Of a stretch of 60,000 bases of DNA, positions 1 through 10,560 are shown piece by piece. Position 1 is the first letter of the stretch; each line of letters begins with the position of its first letter. The notes beneath the pieces are model-generated. The model did not search any database. It saw nothing but the letters and a program-made list of their open reading frames with translations, and was not told where the DNA came from. The stretch lies in contig CAJNDS010002002.1 of the NCBI GenBank assembly GCA_905221605.1, positions 436,001 to 496,000 of the forward strand. Reading direction: 5' to 3'. Source of the stretch: Symbiodinium natans (taxonomy: Eukaryota > Sar > Dinophyceae > Suessiales > Symbiodiniaceae). A program made the translations under genes and the position numbers.

Positions 1-780
1 AAAACCTCAAGAAAACCCTTAACCGCAGGGAACCTAATTTGGGCTCATAACCTACGGGGGCAACCGAAAGGGGAAAGGAATCAACCCGAACAATCGCCAG
101 AGGTTTCACCCTGAACCAACCAGCAAACACCAAACACACGAGGTTTCTTTTTGCTACCAGGCGCATGGCCCAGTCTTGAGCCATTAATATCATTGGGCAC
201 ATTGACCCTTTTCCTTTAAACCTCAACACAATTCCTGAATACAAACTGCAGCTCCGCATAGGGTTTGGTTCTTTTTAGGGTTTAGAGTTTAGGGCTTTTT
301 ATGGTTTAGGGCTTTTTAGGATTTAGGGCTTTTGAGGGTTTAGGGTACGGGGGCAACCAAAGAGGGAAAGAGATCAACCCCGCTGATCGCCCGGAAATTA
401 TATTCCCCAGACCGAACCAAAAGACAAACCCAGAACACGGATAAGGAGAACCGGGGAAGGGAGTAGAGGGCACCTACGCCTTGGCTCTCAGGGTCAAATC
501 CAAACCCCAAACCCCAACCCTGCAGGCTCTACCTTGTTTATCGAAAGGCCTTGGTTGTTGGCCATCCTTGAGCCAAATAACCACGGGTTCATTGACCCTT
601 TCACCAACCTCCAACACCATTCCTGAAATACAAACTGCAGCTCCGCACTCCCCTGTCCTAGGAATTCCTAGGACACATTTTCTGGAGGTGCAGACTTTCG
701 GCCAAAAGCTGCCCCTATCGGCAGCAGCCAGCTGCTTGAAGTGCATCTTGTGGTTTAACGACTTCCAGGACGAATGAATT
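1..780. repeat. Degenerate direct duplication with telomere-like TTTAGGG words
   Basis: Two segments resemble each other: about 40-260 and about 345-650. Both hold an ACGGGGGCAACC..GGGAAAG word, then text around TTGAGCCA..ATTGACCC and the word ACAAACTGCAGCTCCGCA (about 240-258 and 627-640). Between them (265-345) are imperfect GGGTTTAGGG and TTTAGGGC heptamers. The open frames on both strands here (about 98-114 codons) lie inside the duplication and resemble no protein I know. This is probably old interstitial telomere-like sequence with a duplicated flank. Confidence 0.55.
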
Positions 781-1159
781 ATATCGCTTCTTTTGAAGAC
801 CTCTTTTTTTTCCTCCAATCACGGACTATGAGAGACCAGATCATGGAAATCGGAGGCGTGACGCAAGGAACAGAAGACCATTGGATTCTTCAGGCCTCTT
901 CTGAGATGCTTCTGGAAACGCGATTTAAATAATTAGAGGCAACGACAGGTCTTCAGTCTTCTTCACCACGAACCGTGGTCTTCACATCCCTCCGGGGCAT
1001 ACTCTCTCTACCATTGGGGATTTCCTAACCCTTAACGGCAGACACCAAACCCCTTTTCTTTGTGCCACACATTAGTCTTTCCAGCATATCTTTGCAAAGC
1101 TTTTGTTACCACAGAAAGAGGCCGATCACCACGAGTCTCACCATTCTCCAGACCAGTCA
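781..1159. other. Intergenic stretch, nothing recognised
   Basis: No repeat unit, RNA gene or convincing exon was seen. It lies just downstream of the 3' end of the broken minus-strand reading frame that follows. Confidence 0.4.
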
Positions 1160-3518
1160 TCACCTCCGATCTTCCCGACCAGCTTCACAGATTTGGTGAG
1201 GACGCACCAGAATGTCTTCTAGATCCTGTATTCTAACAGAAGGATCCATCAAACACCTCTGGATAGAGGATATAATACCCTCTCTCCTGGCATCTTCAAT
1301 CGCTTTACACGATTGTACCGCCTGCGGAGCAACTGCGGCCTGAACTCGTGTAGCAGTTTCAGAAGACTGACTCCTCATCTCTGAGTCTTCATCTGGCCCC
1401 GCCTCCTTTTTCTGAGGACTCACAGATTTCTCCTTTCTTTGAGGTTTCTTTGCAAGAATGCCCGTCTTTGTATGAGCATGGGGAAGAGCATTCCCTTCAT
1501 TAGAAACCACCACCTTTTTTGATGATCCCGCTTGTTCCGCCCGATCCAACGTCTTTGGCTTCTTCTTTGGCATTGGAGGCATCAGCATGTACGGATCATC
1601 CATTGCAGCAGTTTTCCTTTTCTTCTGCTCCTTCTTCAGCTCGTCCTCAACCTGAACAGTCACTTCTGTGACTTCTGGCACCACTTCGTCTGTAGAAGGT
1701 GCTTCCAGCGACTCCTCTTCAACCGGCTTTTTATCACCGTCCTTGGGATCGCTTCCACCTTTCAAGCGAATCCTTGATACCAGATCCTCAAATCATTGGC
1801 CCATTCTTCGATGTCTTCCAACGGAATTTCATGAGCTTTTATTACCTCATGTAGTTCTAGGACGGACAACAACCCCTCTGTCCATGAACACCATTCCGTA
1901 TCCATTTGTTCTTCGTTACCTGTCATCCGCAGAAGCTTGAAAATCGCCTCCCCTTCATAGCGGTCTATATTGTCCTTCCCACCAGACATATAACCAACTG
2001 CTCCGGATAACAGCTCAAATACCCGTGTATCATCATCATATACCATGAGGTCCTCCTCCTCTTCTGACAGCCTTTCAGGAGAAACACTCCTCCCACCATC
2101 GCCCTTCCGGGCAGCCTCTTCTCCTTCTTTCCAGACGATCTGCCTCACCACGCTCCAACTGGCCATTGCCATTATATTGAGAGCTACCTTCTCCACTGAG
2201 GGTGCTAATCATTGGTTGTTCACTGGAACCTCCTGGAAAACCTTCATGATGCCCTTGATTCTCCGTGATTGGCTTTCCTTCGACTTCTGAGCCGTGTACC
2301 ATCAAACCACGAATCTTTGGCTTTCTCAGAAAGGATTTCTTAACTCCAGGATTCCAACCTTCTTTCTTGAGAAGGTTTGGCTTGCGGACTCCCTTTTCAA
2401 ATCCACCTGCACGACACAACCCTCTTTGTCCAGCCCTAAACCCTTTCCACCAGAGAGCTCTCAGGACCTGAGACGTAGCAATATCCTCTGCTTCCATTCC
2501 TCCAGGATGACTTTCACTCACCAATCCAAGATAACCTACGTCATTCAACGTTGAGGACACTTCCAACTTTTTTGCAGCCTCATCATCAAGCCGCTTGTCA
2601 GAAACCCAGGTCATTGCATGTTCTGAGATATCCGAAACACCAATGTTCGTCGGTCCTTCGCCAGGATATCCTGTCGGTTTGGGTCTGATCGCTCCCGATT
2701 GGCGAGCCTTTCGTACACTCTCCACAGAAACATTTCTTGACGAACCAGCGGCTGTCTCCTCTTCCGGGGAAATTTCCGGCGCTTTGCCGTTAGCCTTTTC
2801 AGAGTTCATCTCCTCGTCTTCGGCACTATCAGCAGAGATAGGAGTCTCACCACTCCCTTGACCAAAAACCGATTCAGTCTGTCCAGAGATTTCCAGCAGG
2901 CACCCAGACGTCCACCTCCTCATCGTAATCATCAATTCGTCTCCACAAGACTTCCAACTCGTCGGCACACGCAGCCGCTGGAAGGAATTCCATCATCCGA
3001 TCCCTTCCATGTTGCCAGCAAAAATCAGAATTCATGATGGTTCCTTGACCACCCATAGTGAGAAATGGACTCACCAAATTCGCCACCGCGGCCATCAGTT
3101 GGACGTGACCCACCATTGCTGGATCTCTATTCCAATCGTAGGCAATTGCCTCCATTGCAGTTCCAAACATATTGGTAATCTGAAATTCATCTTCCAGCCC
3201 TGGCGACAACAATGCTCCCATTACAGAGAGCGGGTAATTCCCCACTGGCGGCAGACATGGATTGTCATGGAAAGGATGATGTAGGTCCCCATAGTGACCC
3301 GCATCCCTTCTTTCATATAACAACCTCCCAATATTCATCCTACCGTTCAGCTCATTCACCACCACCATAGATTCGCAGATTTGCCGCGCCACCGACGCTA
3401 ACGAATTCCATATCGCACGATCTGCTGCACCACGACACATAACCCATTCAGTTGTGGGTGACTGAATCAGTTCACGAGGATCACCTGGGTTCGGTTGCAG
3501 CTTGTACTGGTCTGGCAA
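1160..3518 (-). pseudogene. Broken long reading frame for an unknown charged protein (about 780 codons in four frame segments)
   Basis: Four overlapping minus-strand frames follow each other end to end: 3518-2874, 2968-2075, 2196-1762 and 1765-1160. Each switches frame inside its overlap, so together they read as one protein with three frameshifts. The first part (about 215 residues) is mixed and globular-looking. The middle is rich in Glu, Ser and Gly, and the last 200 residues are strongly charged, with basic clusters KKEQKKRKT and PKKKPKT that could be nuclear signals. No family was recognised. The annotated 5' start is a TTG inside the last unit of the neighbouring 34-bp tandem array, so the true start is unknown. 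No splice sites explain the frame changes: the overlaps have no gap. It is either a pseudogene, a mobile-element ORF, or an intact gene with sequencing indels. Confidence 0.55.
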
Positions 3519-4262
3519 ATCTCAGCTTCCATCAGCTTGTAGTGGCCTTGCTTTTCTCAGCTTGCAGTGGCCTGGCAAATCTCAGCTTCTCTCAGCTTGC
3601 TTGTAGTGGCCTGGCAAATCTCAGCTTCCTGCAGCTTGTAGTGGCCTGGCAAATCTCAGCTTCCCTCAGCTTGTAGTGGCCTGGCAAATTTTAGCTTCCC
3701 TCAGCTTGTAGTAGCTTGTAGTGACCTGGCAAAACTCAGCTTCCTCAGATTGTAGTGGCCTGGCAAATCTCCTGGCAAATCTCAGGTTCCTCAGCTTGTA
3801 GTGGCCAATCTCAATTTCCTCAGCTTGTAGTGGCCTGGCAAATCTCAGCTTCCTCAGCTTGTCGTGGCCTGGCAAATCTCAGCTTCTTCATCTTGTAGCG
3901 GTTCCTCAGCTTGTACTTCCTCAGCTTGTAGTGGCCTGGCAAATTTCAGCTTCCTCAGCTTGTAGTGGCCTGGCAAATCTCAGCTGCCTCAGCTTGTAGT
4001 GGCCTGGCAAATCTCAGAATCCTCAGCTTGTAGTGGCCTGGCAAATCTCAGCTTCCTCAGCTTGTCGTGGCCTGGCGCATCTCAGCTTCCTCAGCTTGTA
4101 GTGGCCTGGCAAATCTCAGCTTCCCTCAGCTTGTAGTGGCCTGGCAAATCTCAGCTTCCCTCAGCTTGTAGTGCCCTGGCAAATTTCAACCTCCCTCAGC
4201 TTGTAGTGGCTTCCCTCACCTTGTAGTGGCCTGGCAAATCTCAGCTTCCCTCAGCTTGTGGC
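3519..4262. repeat. 34-bp tandem array, left arm of a giant inverted repeat
   Basis: About 20 imperfect copies of a 33-35 bp unit built from GTAGTGGCCTGGCAAATCTC followed by AGCTTCCTCAGCTT. Unit length varies by single bases and some units are truncated (for example near 3710-3790 and 3890-3930). The array touches the 5' end of the broken reading frame, whose first codons are themselves part of a unit. Confidence 0.9.
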
Positions 4263-4832
4263 CTGGCAGCCAGGCCACCACAAGGTGAGGAAGCTGAGAT
4301 TTGCCAGGCCACGAAAAGGTGAGGAAGCTGAGATTTGCCAGGCCACGAAAAGGTGAGGAAGCTGAGATTTGCCAGGACACTACAAGCTGAGGCAGCTGAG
4401 ATTTGCCAGGCCACTACAAGCTGAGGAAGCTGAGATGCGCCAGGCCACGACAAGCTGAGGAAGCTGAGATTTGCCAGGCCACTACAAGCTGAGGCAGCTG
4501 AGATTTGCCAGGCCACTACAAGCACAAGCTGAGGAAGCTGAGATTTGCTACAAGCTGAGGAAGCTGAGTTGCCACCACTACAAGCTGAGGAAGCTGAGAT
4601 TTGCCAGGCCACTACAAGCTGAGGAAGCTGAGATTTGCCAGGCCACTACAAGCTGAGGAAGCTGAGATGCGCCAGGCCACTGCAAGCTGAGGCTGAGATT
4701 TGCCAGGCCACTACAAGCTGAGGATGCTGAGATTTGCCAGCCGATGAGGAAGCTGAGATTTGCACGACAGCTGAGGAGGCTGAGATTTGCCACTCCACTA
4801 CAAGCTGAGGAAGCTGAGATTTGCCAGGCCAC
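4263..4832. repeat. 34-bp tandem array, right arm (reverse complement of the left arm)
   Basis: About 15 copies of the same unit in the opposite orientation (GGAAGCTGAGATTTGCCAGG then CCACTACAAGCTGA). The switch lies at about 4258-4280, where GGCCTGGC faces GCCAGGCC across a few bases. Frames through it (4241-4612 minus, 4471-4656 plus) are repeat translation, not genes. Confidence 0.9.
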
Positions 4833-5630
4833 TACGGACACCTTGAAGGGAATGTCCTTGTCAAGACGTTGCAACAGAACCACACAGCCTACGGACAGCT
4901 TGAAGGCAATTTCCTTGTCAAGATGTTGTAACAGAACCACAGAGCCCAGGGACACCTTGAAGGGAATTTCATTAACAAGATGTTACAATAGAACCTCAGA
5001 GCCCATGGACACCTTAAAGGCAATTTCTTTTCAAGATGTTACAATAGAACCATAGAGCCCACGGACACTTTGCAAGGAATTTCCTTGTCAAGATATTATA
5101 ACAGGGCCTCAGAGCCCACGGACACCTTGAAGGTATTTTGCTTGCCAAGATAATGCAACAGCGCCACAGAGCCCACGGACACCTTGAAGGGAATTTACTT
5201 GTCAAAATGATGTACAAGAAATCCAAAGTCCACGGACATATTGAAGGAAATTTCCTTGTCAACATATTGTAACAGAACACCCACGGACCCACGGACGCCT
5301 TGAAGGGAATTCCTTGTCAAGATATTGCATCAGAACCACAGAGCCCACGGACACCTTGAAGGGGATTTCCTTGTCAAGCTATTGCAACAGAACGATGGAG
5401 CCCACGGCTCACTTGAAGAGAAGTTCCTTCTCAAGATATTGCAACGAACCACAGAACCCACGGACATCTTAAAGGGAATTTCCTTATCAAGATGTTACGA
5501 CAGAACCACAGATCCCACGGACACCTTGAAGGGAATTTCATTGTCAAGCTGCTACAACAGAACGACAGAGCCCACGGACACTTTGAAGAACATTTCCTTT
5601 TCAAGATGTTGCAACAGAACACAGAGCTGG
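4833..5630. repeat. 57-bp tandem repeat (19 codons per unit)
   Basis: About 14 copies of a 57-bp unit containing ACGGACACCTTGAAGGGAAT, TTCCTTGTCAAGAT and GCAACAGAACCACAGAGCCC. As 57 is divisible by three, several frames stay open on both strands (5014-5292 minus, 5325-5663 plus), giving a 19-residue peptide repeat. Copies diverge by about 5-20 percent and include single-base indels, and there is no start context or splice evidence. I read it as a minisatellite; coding use is possible but unsupported. Confidence 0.85.
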
Positions 5631-5990
5631 CCCTGCATCTCACACAAAACCAGACTGTTGTAGGTTGGAGATCGGGCACGTGGGCTTTTTCTCTATGGCA
5701 GCTTGGCTCAGAGACTTTCAGATCTACACTCAACAAAGACAAAGGGAAACAACACCACCAGGAAAGCTACATGTGCTTTACACTGCGCAGCACATGTAGT
5801 CTACCATATACATGGCTCTAGGGGGTATCTTCGTAGCCTTCCCCTAGTAAGCCAAATAGCAACATACACAAATGCACAACTGCACAACCTCATACCTCAC
5901 ACCTTGAAACCTCACAGCCTGGAGTATCTTCAACAGTTTTGGTTTTTGGACCTAAACGAAGGTTTTAAGGTTCAGGCCTTAATGGTTTGA
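5631..5990. other. Transition region, no gene seen
   Basis: Unique-looking sequence between the 57-bp array and the telomere-like desert. Open frames of about 95-110 codons are extensions of the repeat frames and show no recognisable domain. Confidence 0.35.
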
Positions 5991-6519
5991 GCGCCTAAGG
6001 CCTTAAGGTTTTAGGGTTAAGGGCCTCTAGGGTTTAGGCCTTCTGGTCTTGGTAGGGCTTAGGGCTTTGGTGTTTTATGTCGTGAGATTGTTTGAAGGCT
6101 AAGGATCTCCTTTGGTGTGTGTGTGTGTGACAGTGTAGGTCTGAAGATTTTAAGGCTAATGGCATAATTTAAGCTTAAGATAGCGGCCCTCAAATCTCAA
6201 CATTTTTCGGAGTAAAGGTTTCTGATTTCGGTGCCTAGTCCTGAGAACTCAAGAATCGGGGGTTTGGATCTTGGTGCTTATTTTTTCGCAAGAGGATGCG
6301 AGCTAGGGAATTGATGCTCGGCCTGAAGATTTTCGGGTTGAGGGCTTAAGATTGTTATTTTGAATCTTCAGCTTTTGGTGCTTGTGGCTTAGGATTTTCG
6401 CGTTTAAGCCCTATGGTTTTAGGGTTAAGAGTCGAGGGTTTTGGTGTTTGGACCTAAACGAAGGTTTGGGTGGCTAGGGCCGTAAGGTTTTAGGGTTCAG
6501 GGCCGAATTTGGTGCTTCA

Positions 6520-7060
6520 GTCTTAAGATTTCAGGATCAAGGGCTTAGTGATGTGGGCGCTTAGTCTTCAAGGAAACTTTAAGCTTTTAGGGTTAAGGCC
6601 TTCTGGCTTTGGTGCTTACGTGTCAAGATTTTAGGGTTAAGGACTGAAGTTTTGGTGCACAAGTCTTACGACTTTAGGGTTAAGGTCTTAGGGCTTGGTG
6701 TTCAAACCCTAACATTTCAGGGCTAAGACTTAAGATGTCTTACGTAAGGTTAAAGAGCTTAGGGCTTTCGGTTAAGGATCTTCGGCCTTTGTCGGCCTGA
6801 AGATTTTAGGGTTAAGGCTTCGGGTTTTGTAGTTTAAGTTTTAAGGGCTTAGGGTTGGGGGCTTAGGGTATTGGTGCTTAAGTCTTCAGATTTTAAGGTG
6901 AAGAGCTTAAAATGGTGCTCAAATCCAAACACTTTTTCGGGTTAAGGGTCCAACGGTTTTGGTGCCGAAGTCCTAAGAATTCAGGGTTCAGGGCTTTGGG
7001 TCTTGGTGCATAGGCTGTTGAAATCACAGAGATGAGAGCTTTAGGGAATTGGTTTTCGGC
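6520..7060 (+). repeat. Segmental duplication, copy 1
   Basis: Words of 15-20 bases recur in the same order about 1.75 kb downstream, for example AGGACTGAAGTTTTGGTGCA (near 6637 and 8407) and CCTAAGAATTCAGGGTTCAG (near 6971 and 8707). Confidence 0.7.
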
Positions 7061-7298
7061 CAGACCCCGGGCTTAGCAGGTGTTAGAACCCCATTGTTTT
7101 TGGGTTGAGGGTTTGGGTCTTTTGGTGTTTGGACCTAAACGAAGGCTTTAAGCTTAAGGGCTTAATAGTTTGGGCACCAAAACCCTGAAGGCTTTAGGGT
7201 TTAAGGCCTGATGATTTGACTGGCGCGAGCTTAGGAAATTGATAAATCCAAAAAAAAGCACACGAATATATAGATCTACATCCTGTAGTTTTTTGTTG

Positions 7299-7322
7299 GG
7301 GGGGGGGGGGGGGGGGGGGGGT
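7299..7322 (+). repeat. Poly-G tract (about 24 G, one interruption)
   Basis: An almost pure G run, among the longest in the window. It could form a G-quadruplex and is a likely site of length error in assembly. Confidence 0.9.
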
Positions 7323-8299
7323 GGGGGCCAATACTACTTCTAACTCGTCACATAATGCATTCCTCGTTCCACAACTAAGTTCATATTTGTGAGAGAAAGA
7401 GACGAATGGGGTGGATCTTAAGAAATCAGACATGTTCCTAAAATGATGAAAAACACATAGAAAACCTTGTTTTGTCTGCATGTTGCGGGCTTGTAATGCG
7501 TCTCACTCTCGTTTTTCTCATGTGGTTTCGTGGTTTGTTGGAATATCGTTGTGTGATTTCATGTCAGAAGGCAGTTGTAGATAAAACACACAGACCCTTG
7601 CATTACCAGAGCTGCCGAAGTAGAACATGAAGCCTCCTAGAGGTTTGGCTGCCGGATCAAAACAAAAATGGATCAACAAAATAAGCAGGCCAGAATCATA
7701 AAGAAAATAAAAAGTATACAGAAGAAAATAAACGTCTGATAATTTTGAGTTTAGGGTTTAGGATCTAGGATATTCTTTTATCTTTATTCATTTTCTTCTT
7801 GATCCTTTCTTATCTTTTATTGATCCTTGTTTGGCTCGGACTCCTGAAATCTCAGATCTAAACTCATGACTTAACACTCTAATGAATCTGCAAGGGTCAT
7901 TGTGCTGTTTCTTCGATCTCCGATGGCTTGAAACTTTATCTTCCCGCGACCCTTCTCAACATTTTGTCATTTTGCGGCCCAACCTAAACGACCCCGAGCG
8001 GGAGGCACGAGTAGTCTGAGAGCAAATATCTCAGAACGGTTGCTGCTATTTCATGTTTCCATGCTTTTGTATGAACAGAGGGGGGGGGGAAGGTTCCAGG
8101 ATTAGGGTTGAAGGGCTGCGGGTTCGGGTTCTACTTAGTGTTTCGAGAACATAGATGCTCTTTCTGGGGGGGGATGAAACACCCATGCGCTGGTTTTTAG
8201 TATATTAGGCCCTTAAAACCATGGAGAATCCGTGAGTTATAAAAGAAAAGTATGAATTCGTCGTCGATAAAACCACCGTAAATATGGCGGTCCACTCTC

Positions 8300-8790
8300 T
8301 AAGATTTCAGGATCAAGGGCTTAATGATGTGGGTGCTGAAGCTCTCTAAGGTTTTAGGGTTAAGGCCTTCTGGTTTTGGTGCTTACGCGTCAAGATATTA
8401 GGGTTAAGGACTGAAGTTTTGGTGCACAAGCCCTACGACTTTGGGGTTAAGGTCTTGGGACTTGGTGTTTAAACCCAAGGTTTCAGGGCTCACTCTCGCA
8501 CAAGGCAGGCTCTGGCGTTTTACAATTGTAGGGATTAGAGCTTAGGGTCTTGGGTGTTTTTGTCTGATGATTCTAGGGTTAAGGGCCTTAGGCGTTTGTA
8601 GACCTGAAGGTATTGGCGTTTACAACTTCAGATTTCAGGGTGAAGAGCTTAAGATGGTGCTCGAATCTTAACACTTTTCGGGTTAAGGGTTCACGGCTGT
8701 GGCGCCTAAGTCCTAAGAATTCAGGGTTCAGGGCTTTCGGTCTTGGTATATAGGCTGTTTAGATCACTAAGGGAATTGGTGCTCGGCCTT
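8300..8790 (+). repeat. Segmental duplication, copy 2
   Basis: This is the second copy of the block at 6520-7060, with identical word order, scattered substitutions and small indels. The flanks also resemble each other weakly. Confidence 0.7.
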
Positions 8791-9289
8791 TACATTTTCG
8801 GGTTAATAGCTTAAGATTTGGCCGTTTACATCTTAAGGTTTTGGGTTTCAGGGCATAGGAGGTGTTAAAACCCTATTGTTGTAGGATGAAGGGTTTAGGG
8901 GTTTGGTGTTTGGAACCTGAACGAAGGTTTTAAGGTCAAGGGCTTCATGATTTGGGCGCCGATGCTTTTGTGCTTCAACGTTAAAGCTCTAAGGTTAAGG
9001 GCTTCTGGTCTTGGTGCTTAAGTGTCGAGACTTTTCGGGGGAAGGGCTCAAGCTTACACAAGCCATACGACGCTAGGATAAAGATTTTTGAGCTAGGGGC
9101 TTCGGGTTTTGGCATTGAGGTCTTTTCGTCCTACGGTTGTAGGGATAAGAGCTTAGGGTCTTGGGTGTTTTTGTCTGAAGATTTTAGGGTTAAGGGCCTT
9201 AGGCCCTCGATGTTGGGCCCGAAGACCTTGACATCCCCGTAGCCCGCGGCTGCCCGCAGGCTGCCGAGGCGAAAGTATGACTTGTAATA

Positions 9290-9990
9290 TTTATTCGACG
9301 GGAAAAATATGATTTGCTATCACTAATTTGCGTGCTATTGATATATATTTGGTGCCCTAAATCCGCGTTATATCTCAGAAGGAATACGAGATGTCATCTA
9401 AACATCCCAATCAACGTCTCTACAGAAGGAATTTCAAGACTTCTGCTCAAAATTCACCCTTCCGGCACACAATACGATTTGTGGGCAGCAATTTATGTTT
9501 TACTGGCGAGGATGGGAAGAAATATAACTTGGGGAGAGTATCTCTATTGTGGATTTTATTTGTTATCGTTCCGATATTTATTATTTGGTGGCTGCTGGAT
9601 TCATTCAGGATTTATTTCCATGTTATTTTATACTGGGTTGGGTTGTGATTTTTTTCGAGATTGGAAGTTTTATTCTTTAAGCGGTAGGTTGACGTTTAGA
9701 CTTCCCAGGTTCAATGTCGACAAAAAGATTTCATATCCTTCGACGCTTCTCATCGCGATAGAAAGCCCCAAACCCACGGGATTTTGTAGGATTTCCAGGT
9801 TTAGGATGCTTGATCCTTCTCGTTTTGCGAAGTTTGGGGGGGGGGGGGCTCAGAAGTCTTCAGGGTCGAAGGCTGTTTGGGTTAAGGGTTCGGGGTGTTT
9901 TGGGGGTCAGGTCCTAGGGCTCTTTGTGTTTCAAAATTTCCTCACCCCAATATCGTTAAGCACGAGCAAATTAAGGAGCTTTATATGAGG
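9290..9990 (+). other. AT-richer island with hydrophobic open frames, identity unknown
   Basis: Base composition shifts to AT-rich, and two overlapping plus frames are open: 9391-9648 (85 codons) and 9314-9988 (224 codons). The first reads as a polar N-terminal part ending GEDGKKYNLGRV, followed by one strongly hydrophobic segment (LLWILFVIVPIFIIWWLL) at about residues 52-69, like a small single-pass membrane protein. No family was recognised. The 224-codon frame runs into a poly-G tract at about 9838-9847 and is less convincing. An inserted foreign or organellar scrap is possible but not shown. Confidence 0.25.
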
Positions 9991-10560
9991 GTTGTGGCCC
10001 TAGCATCTGGCTTAGCAAAGGAGTGGTCGCAATGCGCAAGGTTTTTGAAGCTTGAGGGTTTGGAGGCTTTGTAGGGTTTACAGTCTGAGGCTTTTGGAGT
10101 TGTAGGGTTCAGGGTTTATGATGCTTTGGGGCTCAGGGGTTTTCGGGGTTTTCGGACTTTTCAATTGAAAATTTAGGGGCTCAGGATTCTTCAGCGACGA
10201 AGATCAAACATCTCACTTAGCAAAGGTGTGGCCAATGCACAACATTCTTGAAAAGCTTCAGGATTGAGCGGTCTTGTAAGGACATACTGCCAGATTTCAG
10301 GCTTCTTCTGCAAGCGTCAGTTTTCCGAAGAATTTTCTAGATTTAGGCCCCTAAGGTATTTTGGGGCGGCTCTTTGGGGTTGATTCTTTTCCGGCGAAGG
10401 ACACATGCTTTCCGGATCTAAGGCTTCGTAAGATTTAGGACTTAGGATTTTCCATGATTTAGGGTTTCGGTTTGGGCGAATCGGCTTAGGATTTTGCAGG
10501 GGTTAAGGCCTAGGGCGTGCCCAAGATTTAGGGTTCGCAAGACTTAGGTACGCGCCGATT
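9991..10560. repeat. Sparse telomere-like words
   Basis: Imperfect GGCTTAGGATTT, AGGGTTT and TTTAGGGTTC words continue at lower density than at 6-9 kb. No gene was seen. Confidence 0.5.

Larger units (their letters stand above)
5991..9230. repeat. Degenerate telomere-like region (TTTAGGG/TTAAGGG words)
   Basis: Some 3.2 kb dominated by imperfect GGGTTTAGGG, GGGTTAAGGGCTT and TTTTAGGGTTAAGG words, separated by short variable spacers such as TTTGGTGCTTA. No reading frame over about 95 codons occurs. The density is far beyond chance, but no perfect telomeric run exists, so this is decayed interstitial sequence or a related low-complexity repeat. The stretch 7440-8290 is poorer in these words; no gene is recognised in it. 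Confidence 0.75.

Noticed and set aside
474-818. Frames of 98 and 114 codons on opposite strands
   Set aside because: They lie in a degenerate duplication and resemble nothing; opposite-strand shadows of each other.
3519-5630. CRISPR-like regular repeats
   Set aside because: Units are contiguous without unique spacers and the genome is eukaryotic.
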